A stretch of 24,758 nt of DNA, from assembly GCA_947165405.1 (NCBI GenBank), contig CAMVAG010000006.1, forward strand, positions 1 to 24,758. The letters run 5' to 3'. Shown piece after piece: positions 14,488 to 20,195 of the stretch; the first letter of the stretch is position 1, and the number at the start of each line of letters is the position of its first letter. The notes below the pieces were generated by a model. That model made no database searches and was not told the DNA's origin. It saw only the letters and a program-made list of their open reading frames with translations. Made by a program: the position numbers and the translations under genes. This DNA comes from an uncultured Selenomonadales bacterium (GTDB taxonomy: Bacteria; Bacillota; Negativicutes; Selenomonadales; Selenomonadaceae).

Positions 14488-15480
14488 TTGATTGAGATTC
14501 AACCGATTGAACATGTCGACATGGTAAAACGGATTGACCAAGTCCGTCGTCGAATTGCGGCAATAGAAAAAATGATCGGCATTAACGGCGGCGACTTCCA
14601 AGCGACCCTCGAACGCGAGATAGCAAGGCAAGCAAAAGTTCAGCCGACGCAAGCCGTCAACGAAGTTCAAAAATTGCCGGGCGCGACTCAACCTGTCAAC
14701 GAGAACGACGCGGCGAATTCTGCCAAAGTTGCTCAAGCACTGCGCGAGGCGGAAAAAGTTGAAATCAATCCGAATCCGCCCGCCGAAAATAAATCCGAGC
14801 CCGTTCAAAATTATTTGCCGGGAGAAGAGGCTCTTCCGAACAAAATCAATCCGCCGCAACAAGCCGCGCCGAAGATTGACCGCGTGGAAGTTCCCGACAC
14901 CGAACTTGAAATCCCGAATCGCGACGAAAAAGTTTTCGAGGACAACTACAGCGGCAAAAATGCGGAAGTCATTCCGACCGAAGATTTAATCATGCAGGCG
15001 GCGTACAATTACGGCGTCGACCCGCAAGTCGTCAAGGGCATTGTCGAATACATCAATCAAAGGCAACAGGAGCCCGTTCAAGTTGACGAGCCGTTTAAAT
15101 TTCCGAGTAATTTATCGACGGAAGATTTGATAGAACAGGCGGCAAATAAATACGGCGTCGACCCGCAACTTGTCAAAGCGATTGCCATTGCCGAATCCGA
15201 TATGAATCAAGATGAAATTTCACCCGTCGGAGCAATCGGCGTCATGCAACTCATGCCCGAAACCGCAGCGGGCTTGGGCGTCGACCCTTACGACGAATCC
15301 GAAAACATTGCCGGCGGCACGCGCTACCTTAAGCAAATGCTCGACACCTTCGAAGGAAATATTCCGTTGGCAGTCGCCGCTTACAACGCAGGTCCCGGCG
15401 CAGTTCAACGCTACGGAGGCATTCCGCCCTATTCCGAAACGAAAAATTATGTCGGGCGCGTAATGGATATGTACAGATGA
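14488..15480 (+). CDS. Lytic transglycosylase (SLT domain) of the flagellar operon
   Basis: 330 residues from a TTG at 14488 with GGAGTGAGG upstream. Residues 1-32 are a charged amphipathic helix (IEHVDMVKRIDQVRRRIAAI), then a disordered Pro/Glu/Asn-rich linker (about 50-160), then the SLT lysozyme-like domain (about 211-330). Catalytic Glu is E236 in AIAIAESDMN; SPVGAIGVMQLMPETA, NIAGGTRYL and AVAAYNAGPGAV are the family motifs. It cuts peptidoglycan to let the rod through. There is no signal peptide, so export by the flagellar type III system, as for FlgJ, is likely but inferred. Odd: the lead-in to the domain is duplicated. TEDLIMQAAYNYGVDPQVVK (164-183) and TEDLIEQAANKYGVDPQLVK (211-230) are near-identical, but the first copy lacks the catalytic Glu. 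Confidence 0.93.
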   Translation: MIEIQPIEHVDMVKRIDQVRRRIAAIEKMIGINGGDFQATLEREIARQAKVQPTQAVNEVQKLPGATQPVNENDAANSAKVAQALREAEKVEINPNPPAENKSEPVQNYLPGEEALPNKINPPQQAAPKIDRVEVPDTELEIPNRDEKVFEDNYSGKNAEVIPTEDLIMQAAYNYGVDPQVVKGIVEYINQRQQEPVQVDEPFKFPSNLSTEDLIEQAANKYGVDPQLVKAIAIAESDMNQDEISPVGAIGVMQLMPETAAGLGVDPYDESENIAGGTRYLKQMLDTFEGNIPLAVAAYNAGPGAVQRYGGIPPYSETKNYVGRVMDMYR

Positions 15481-16112
15481 AAAAATTTTTGACAATCTGC
15501 GCGGCGATTTTGATTATGAATTCGTCAGCTTCGGCAGAAGAAATTTTTACGGACAATTTTATTTTGTGGACGGCTCACCGCGACGAATTGATTGACGAAT
15601 ACACGCTCAAGCACTACGGAAAAATTTGCCGCGAAATAATTCCTCAAGCGGTCGTCGTTCACTGGACGGCGATGGGCACGCTCGAATCGAATTGGAAATT
15701 TTTTTACGCGGAAGACAGAGGCGACGGCACGTTAAATGTTGCGTCTCAATTTCTGGTCGGGCGCGACGGAACGATTTGGCGGCTCATGCCCGAAACAAAT
15801 TTTGCGCGTCACGTTATCGGCTACAATCATTGCGCAATCGGCATTGAAAACGTCGGCGGCTACGACGGGCGCGAAGATTTGACGGAGGCTCAACTTGAGG
15901 CGAACATCCGCTTGATAAAATATCTTCACGAAAAATATCCTACGATAAAATATGTCTTCGGGCACTATCAACAAAACGCGGCGCGGGCGAGCGGGCTTTA
16001 CCTCGAAAATGTTGCGGGCTATTATTCGATAAAGACCGATCCCGGTCCGAAGTTTATGCGCGGCTTGCGGATTCAACTTGAAAGCGACGGTTTAATTTTT
16101 TATGACGAATGA
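15477..16112 (+). CDS. N-acetylmuramoyl-L-alanine amidase, secreted (Amidase_2/PGRP)
   Basis: 211 residues with a clear signal peptide: basic start MKK, hydrophobic stretch and a likely cleavage after ASA (residue 20). The amidase fold shows VVVHWTAMGT with Zn ligand H62, VASQFLVGRDGTIWRLMPE (88-106), H112/H118 with IGIENVGG (candidate catalytic E124), H163 in FGHYQQN, and KTDPGPKF with D188, the third Zn ligand position in AmiD-type enzymes. It removes stem peptides from peptidoglycan in the periplasm. The ATG overlaps the transglycosylase stop (ATGA), so the two wall enzymes are co-expressed, plausibly for rod insertion or wall remodelling at the flagellum, though a general recycling role is as likely. 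Confidence 0.9.
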   Translation: MKKFLTICAAILIMNSSASAEEIFTDNFILWTAHRDELIDEYTLKHYGKICREIIPQAVVVHWTAMGTLESNWKFFYAEDRGDGTLNVASQFLVGRDGTIWRLMPETNFARHVIGYNHCAIGIENVGGYDGREDLTEAQLEANIRLIKYLHEKYPTIKYVFGHYQQNAARASGLYLENVAGYYSIKTDPGPKFMRGLRIQLESDGLIFYDE

Positions 16113-16818
16113 AAATCGGCAGGCTTTGCTGGAAGGTTTTCGGGACGGCACGCCGATTGGTTTGGGATATTTCGTCGTGGGATTTTCGCTCGGCATCGTC
16201 GCCAAGCACGTCGGGCTCAATCCGTTGCAAGGTTTCGTAATCAGCTTGCTCAACAATGCTTCGGCGGGCGAATACGCGGCATTTGTGGTTATCGGTTCGG
16301 ACGCGCCCTATTTTGAAATTGCGTTGATGACTCTCGTCGCAAATGCCCGCTACGTTTTGATGAGCACGGTCTTGAGTCAAAAGTTTTCGCCCGATACTCC
16401 CTTCTATCACAGAATTTTTGTCGGCTTCGACGTGACGGACGAAATTTTTGGAATATCAATCGCTCGCGGCGGACGGTGGCTCAATCCCTTTTACAACTAC
16501 GGCGCGTTTTTGACGGCTCTGCCCGGCTGGTCTTTGGGCACGGCTTGCGGAATTGTCGCGTGGAATTTTTTTCCGTCGTCAGCAGTCAGTGCATTGAGTG
16601 TCGCGCTTTACGGAATGTTTCTTGCCGTGATTATCCCGCCCGCTCGCAAAGATAAAATTATCGGCGGCGCGGTCGTCATAAGTTTTTTGATGAGCTATCT
16701 TGCAGAAATTTTCTTCCCCGAAATTTCGGCGGGCAGTCGGACAATTATCTTGACGATTTTAATCGCGGGCGCGGCTGCAATTCTTTATCCCGTCAAGGAG
16801 GACGACAATGGCGCATGA
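16102..16818 (+). CDS. azlC: AzlC family branched-chain amino acid export permease
   Basis: 238 residues, normal for AzlC. LLEGFRDGTPIGLGYFVVGF (9-28) is the family's first-helix motif, followed by NNASAGEYAAFVVI and ANARYVLMS; at least five to six hydrophobic segments follow. AzlC is the large subunit of a two-component exporter for branched-chain amino acids and analogues in the inner membrane. The ATG overlaps the amidase gene by 11 bp and has only a weak ribosome binding site, suggesting coupling. The partner azlD overlaps its 3' end by 11 bp. Confidence 0.93.
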   Translation: MTNENRQALLEGFRDGTPIGLGYFVVGFSLGIVAKHVGLNPLQGFVISLLNNASAGEYAAFVVIGSDAPYFEIALMTLVANARYVLMSTVLSQKFSPDTPFYHRIFVGFDVTDEIFGISIARGGRWLNPFYNYGAFLTALPGWSLGTACGIVAWNFFPSSAVSALSVALYGMFLAVIIPPARKDKIIGGAVVISFLMSYLAEIFFPEISAGSRTIILTILIAGAAAILYPVKEDDNGA

Positions 16819-17113
16819 CATTTGGATTTACATCTTGGTTGCAAGCGCGGTGACTTTGGCGATAAAAATTTTGCCGTTGACTTTGATTCGCGGCGAAATA
16901 AAAAATCGAACGGTGCGCTCGTTCCTGCATTACGTTCCCTACGTCACGCTGGCAGTCATGACTTTCCCCGCGATAATCGACGCCACGCAATCGCAACTGT
17001 CGGGAGCATTGGCATTGGTCGCGGGAATGGCGGCGGCTTGGTTCGGCGCAAGTCTCTTTAAAGTTGCGCTGTTATGTTGCTCGGTCGTCTTCGTCACGGA
17101 GCTTTTCATTTGA
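16808..17113 (+). CDS. azlD: AzlD family branched-chain amino acid export subunit
   Basis: 101 residues, the usual size. Four hydrophobic segments with the conserved TLAIKILPLTLIRG (about 16-29) and FLHYVPYVTLAVMTFPAI (about 39-56), both characteristic of AzlD. It pairs with AzlC. ATG 16808 follows a perfect AAGGAGG (16795-16801) inside azlC. The stop codon overlaps the -35 box of the next promoter. Confidence 0.93.
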   Translation: MAHDIWIYILVASAVTLAIKILPLTLIRGEIKNRTVRSFLHYVPYVTLAVMTFPAIIDATQSQLSGALALVAGMAAAWFGASLFKVALLCCSVVFVTELFI

Positions 17114-17138
17114 CAATTTCCCGCTTGCCGAATATAAT
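17110..17138 (+). promoter_or_regulatory. Consensus promoter for the RNA upstream of rsmB
   Basis: TTGACA (17110-17115), exactly 17 nt, TATAAT (17133-17138): 6/6 in both boxes, the best promoter in the window. The -35 box overlaps the azlD TGA. Transcription should start near 17145, directly before a structured stretch with no ORF. Confidence 0.8.
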
Positions 17139-17144
17139 CTATTT

Positions 17145-17360
17145 GAAAAAAAATCGTCCTGCGTCAACAGGACGGTGCTCATAAACGGTCTGCCCCCAAA
17201 TGTATCTGAATGTTGATTAAAAACTGCATCCGCTTTTGGCTCTGGCGAAGCTTAGGCGGCTGTTCTCGTGAGGAGCAAGAGGATTATGGGGGTCAAAATT
17301 ACAACCCTGACAATAATCTTTGTCATCTGCTACACCCCCTTTCCGGGGGCTTCTTTATGA
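17145..17360 (+). ncRNA. Structured RNA (unassigned) or leader of rsmB
   Basis: This gene-free stretch (17114-17455, about 340 bp) holds a consensus promoter, then several hairpins: CGTCCTG/CAGGACG (17155-17161 with 17168-17174, 7 bp); CCCCCA/TGGGGG (17193-17198 with 17287-17292), enclosing CCGC/GCGG (17230-17233 with 17256-17259); TGACAA/TTGTCA (17308-17313 with 17320-17325); and a C5/G5 terminator. I do not recognise the family: no tmRNA, RNase P or SRP signature is visible. A 6S-like RNA or a regulatory leader for rsmB are the two options I consider open. The four alternating C5-G5-C5-G5 segments allow exclusive pairings. Past the terminator, AGACCG (17363-17368) can pair with CGGTCT (17186-17191). 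Confidence 0.6.
17335..17357 (+). terminator. Terminator of the rsmB-upstream RNA
   Basis: CCCCC (17335-17339), loop TTTCC, GGGGG (17345-17349), then CTTCTTTA. The stem is strong; the U-tract is interrupted, which would allow some read-through into rsmB. Confidence 0.6.
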
Positions 17361-17455
17361 TTAGACCGCCTGCCGTTTGGCAATGAGCAATTTAACTTCG
17401 ACATTATAACACAGCTTTTGAAAATTACGAAGATTGATTGGGAGGAAAAATTTTT

Positions 17456-18745
17456 TTGGACAAAGTGAGATTGGCGGCGACGAAAATTTTATTCGACGTG
17501 ACGGCGAACGGAGCCTATTCAAACGTGGCGTTGGCTCAAGTTTTGCGGCAGGAAAAATTTTCAGACCTCGACAGAAAATTTTGCACGGAATTGGTTTACG
17601 GCACGATTAAAGCGGGCGCGTCACTCGATTGGAAAATTTCAAAGTACTTGATTCGTCCGCTTGCCAAAGTCGACGAAAAAATTTTGGCGGTCTTGCGCGT
17701 CGGCATGTATCAAATTTTTTTTCTGGACAGAGTTCCGAATTCGGCGGCGGTCAATGAATCGGTTGAGCTGTCGAAAAAATTTTGCGGGCTCGGTGCGTCG
17801 AAGTTCGTCAATGCGGTTTTGCGTTCGGCGGTGCGTGAGCCGCATAAATCAGACTTCCCGACAGGCGACGACGTTCAATCGTTGGCGTTGAGAAATTTTC
17901 ATCCCGCGTGGCTCGTGAAATTGTTCGTCGAAGAATTCGGACTCGACGCGACGAAAAAAATTTTGGACTTCGACAACACCGACCCGCCGCTTTGTCTGCG
18001 AGTGAATTTTTTAAAGACAACCCGCGAAAAAATTTTGGACGCGCTGAAAAATTTCGGACTCGACGCCGAAGAATCAAAGCTTGCGCCCGAAGGAATCATC
18101 TGCAGAGGTCACGGCGCGCTCGATAAATTTCAGCCGCTTCGCGCAGGTCTTTGCCAAGTTCAAGACGAAAGCTCCATGACGGCGGCGCGTCTTTTGAATC
18201 CCAAAGCCGGCGAATTCGTCATAGATTGTTGCGCGGCTCCCGGCGGCAAGACGACTCATCTTGCCGAGCTCATGCAAAATCGCGGGCGAATCGTCGCGGC
18301 GGACATCTACGAAACAAAACTTGAGCACGTCAAGCAAAACGCCGCTCGTCTCGGAATAAAAATTATTGAGCCGCTGCTAATCGACGCCTGCGAAATCGGC
18401 GAAAAATTTTTCAATCAAGCCGATAAAGTTTTGGTTGACGCGCCGTGTTCGGGCTTGGGTGTCTTGCGAAGAAAAGCCGACCTCCGCTGGAAAAAATTTT
18501 CTGACGAATTGAACGCCTTGCCCGCCCTGCAAGAAAAAATTTTGTCCGGCGCGGCGAAAACTCTCAAGCGCGGCGGAATTTTGGTCTACAGCACTTGCAC
18601 AATCCTCAAGCGCGAAAATCAAAATGTCGTCGAAAAATTTTTGGCGGCTCACGAAAATTTTGAGCTCCTCGAAATGAAAACGCTCCTGCCTCACGTCACG
18701 GGCACCGACGGATTTTTTTCCGCCAAGTTGATTCGAAAAAAATAA
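17456..18745 (+). CDS. rsmB: 16S rRNA (cytosine-967-C5)-methyltransferase RsmB
   Basis: 429 residues from the TTG at 17456. GGAGG (17441-17445) lies 10 nt upstream; an in-frame TTG at 17438 would place that site inside the coding sequence. An N-terminal NusB-like RNA-binding domain (about 1-130, with DRKFCTELVYGTIK and NAVLRS) is followed by a Rossmann methyltransferase domain. Its SAM motif is CCAAPGGKTTHLAE (about 258-271), VDAPCSGLG holds the release cysteine (about C331) and VYSTCTI the nucleophile (about C381). It methylates C967 of 16S rRNA before assembly of the 30S subunit. The coding sequence is dense in AAAATTTT tracts, far more than the flagellar genes. Ends at a strong terminator. 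Confidence 0.95.
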   Translation: MDKVRLAATKILFDVTANGAYSNVALAQVLRQEKFSDLDRKFCTELVYGTIKAGASLDWKISKYLIRPLAKVDEKILAVLRVGMYQIFFLDRVPNSAAVNESVELSKKFCGLGASKFVNAVLRSAVREPHKSDFPTGDDVQSLALRNFHPAWLVKLFVEEFGLDATKKILDFDNTDPPLCLRVNFLKTTREKILDALKNFGLDAEESKLAPEGIICRGHGALDKFQPLRAGLCQVQDESSMTAARLLNPKAGEFVIDCCAAPGGKTTHLAELMQNRGRIVAADIYETKLEHVKQNAARLGIKIIEPLLIDACEIGEKFFNQADKVLVDAPCSGLGVLRRKADLRWKKFSDELNALPALQEKILSGAAKTLKRGGILVYSTCTILKRENQNVVEKFLAAHENFELLEMKTLLPHVTGTDGFFSAKLIRKK

Positions 18746-18747
18746 AA

Positions 18748-18778
18748 CCCTCGACAAAACGTCGGGGGAATTTTTTTT
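18748..18778. terminator. Bidirectional terminator, rsmB / VWA gene
   Basis: CCCTCGAC (18748-18755) pairs with GTCGGGGG (18761-18768), 8 bp including one G-T, loop AAAAC, followed by AA and eight T. Read on the minus strand it is followed by TTTTATTTTTTT, so it can also stop the converging VWA gene. Confidence 0.85.
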
Positions 18779-18792
18779 GCAAAGCTCAAAAA

Positions 18793-19446
18793 TTATTTTC
18801 TCTTTTTAAAATCCTCGTCAATCATCTTGCGCCACTCGTCGTCGTCGAATTTTGCAGCGGGCGGCGCGGCGGCGAAACCGCTTGCAAAAGACGCAACGCC
18901 TTGAAAAAGTTCTTTGGTGCCGCGACTGTCTGCATGATAGTTTACGGCGCGGCGGGCTTCGATGCCGATATGCCCCGCGACTTCAACGGCGTCAATGTTC
19001 GCGCCCAAGAAAATGAATTCCCAGCCGAGTTCCTTTTGCTGTTCGATGAGCCGCTTAATTTCTTTGTAGTTGAATTTGTGACTGGCGTTTTCCATTCCGT
19101 CGGTCGTGATGACAAATAAAGTTTTTTGCGGGCGGTCTTCTTCGCGAGCGTACTTGTGAATATTTTTGATGTGTTTGACGGCGTCGCCCACCGCGTCGAG
19201 CAAAGCAGTCGTCCCGCGAACTTCATAATCTTTCCGCGTCAAAGGTTTGATTTCGGCGAGCGGAACTCTGTCGTGCAAGACAAGCGATTCGTGGTCAAAG
19301 AGCACAGTCGAGACAAGAGCCTTGCCTTCGATTTCCTCCTGCTGCTTTTTAATCATTGCATTAAAGCCGCCGATTGTGTCGCTCTCCAAGCCCGCCATCG
19401 AGCCGCTGCGGTCGAGGATAAAAACTATTTCGGTAAGGTTTTCCAT
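18793..19446 (-). CDS. VWA-domain protein (TerY-like)
   Basis: 217 residues from ATG 19446, preceded by AAAGGAGG. An in-frame start at 19515 would place that site inside the gene. A von Willebrand A fold fills almost the whole protein, with a complete MIDAS metal site: D12, S14 and S16 in DRSGSM, T80 in RGTTALLDA and D116 in TTDGMEN. No signal peptide or membrane helix, so cytoplasmic. The C-terminus is Ala/Phe-rich, then acidic-basic (DDDEWRKMIDEDFKKRK). TerY-like VWA proteins act as metal-dependent protein-binding scaffolds in stress or phosphorylation modules, but the partner is not known here. The gene directly follows the HTH-type gene on the same strand, separated by 71 bp. Confidence 0.88.
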   Translation of the reverse strand: MENLTEIVFILDRSGSMAGLESDTIGGFNAMIKKQQEEIEGKALVSTVLFDHESLVLHDRVPLAEIKPLTRKDYEVRGTTALLDAVGDAVKHIKNIHKYAREEDRPQKTLFVITTDGMENASHKFNYKEIKRLIEQQKELGWEFIFLGANIDAVEVAGHIGIEARRAVNYHADSRGTKELFQGVASFASGFAAAPPAAKFDDDEWRKMIDEDFKKRK

Positions 19447-19477
19447 TTTAACAGCCTCCTTTTTGGAAAGATTATAG

Positions 19478-19513
19478 GACAAAAAATTTTTTAAAGGTCG
19501 CCCGCCGTGCGAC
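19478..19513 (-). terminator. Possible attenuator between HTH and VWA genes
   Basis: On the minus strand GTCGC and GCGAC (19509-19513 and 19497-19501) form a 5-bp stem with a 7-nt loop, followed by CTTTAAAAAATTTTTT. Short stem and mixed tract: at best a partial terminator that would lower VWA relative to HTH expression. Confidence 0.3.
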
Positions 19514-19517
19514 AAAT

Positions 19518-20069
19518 TCAGCCGCCGAGCAGAGGTTGCTCGTATTTGTAAAGAGCTTGATTCGCCAAGTCAACGTCGAAAATTTTATACTCAATGAAGT
19601 AGGAAACAATCATGTCGCTCAAAATCGTTTTGTTGAGAGTGTAGCCGGCGGCGGCAAGAAGTTTTTGCGTCTTGTCGAAGTCGAGCTTCAAGGCGAGTGC
19701 AAAGGCAAGGACGGTTTGCTTACTCGGCTTGTAGTCGGTATGATTGGCGATTTTCGAAAAGTGGCGGCGGTCTATGTTCGCACGAATGTAGACCGCAGAA
19801 TTTTTTTCGCCGCTCTCTTTGATTAATCGCAAAAGCATTTCGGAAAAAGTTTCGCCTTTATTTTTTCCAAACAGTTCAAGAAAATCTATGTCATCAAAAT
19901 TTGACGCAGCAAACGATTCATATTCTCTTCTTGAAAAACGAAATGCCGCGTGTAAGAATTTTTTTCTGCGTTTTTTTTCGAGGCGTTTCTCAAGCAGCGA
20001 TTTAATTTCCGCGATAAGATTTTTCTTTAAGTGAATTTCAAGTGCCTGTTCAAAATTTTTGTTGTTCAT
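19518..20069 (-). CDS. HTH-like protein paired with VWA protein
   Basis: 183 residues from ATG 20069 with GGGAGG 9 nt upstream; an in-frame ATG at 20138 precedes that site and was rejected. The N-terminal part (1-90) is basic and helical (KRLEKKRRKK at 28-37), without a family I can name. Residues about 92-162 form a conserved unit: YIRANIDRRHFSKI, YKPSKQTVLAFALALKLDFD, LLAAAGYTLNKT, SDMIVSYFIEY. This is a helix-turn-helix-type pattern I have seen repeatedly in Firmicute proteins encoded beside VWA proteins. DNA binding or protein docking are both possible. It is the first gene of the pair and is divergent from mutS. Confidence 0.75.
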   Translation of the reverse strand: MNNKNFEQALEIHLKKNLIAEIKSLLEKRLEKKRRKKFLHAAFRFSRREYESFAASNFDDIDFLELFGKNKGETFSEMLLRLIKESGEKNSAVYIRANIDRRHFSKIANHTDYKPSKQTVLAFALALKLDFDKTQKLLAAAGYTLNKTILSDMIVSYFIEYKIFDVDLANQALYKYEQPLLGG

Positions 20070-20089
20070 GCTAGTGCCTCCCGAAAAAA

Positions 20090-20119
20090 ATTTTAACACA
20101 AAACAAACACAAATTCCAA
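20090..20119 (-). promoter_or_regulatory. Possible promoter for HTH-VWA pair
   Basis: Read on the minus strand: TTGGAA (20119-20114), 18 nt, TAAAAT (20095-20090). Matches are 4/6 and 5/6. It sits just before the GGGAGG of the HTH gene, which would make for a very short leader. Confidence 0.35.
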
Positions 20120-20137
20120 CCGCCTTTGCGAAATGCA

Positions 20138-20166
20138 TTGACGGGAAGAAATTCGATTGATAAACT
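20138..20166 (+). promoter_or_regulatory. Putative promoter for mutS operon
   Basis: TTGACG (20138-20143), 17 nt, TAAACT (20161-20166): 5/6 and 4/6 matches, about 30 nt before the mutS start, with AGAGGTGAGG between. Confidence 0.5.
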
Positions 20167-20195
20167 GCCCGTGAAAAATTTTCAGAGGTGAGGAC

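Noticed and set aside
17145..17360. tmRNA, RNase P RNA or SRP RNA
   Set aside because: No tRNA-like ends or tag frame, no GAGGAAAGTCC-type P motif, and no SRP GGAAGGAAGCA-type loop.
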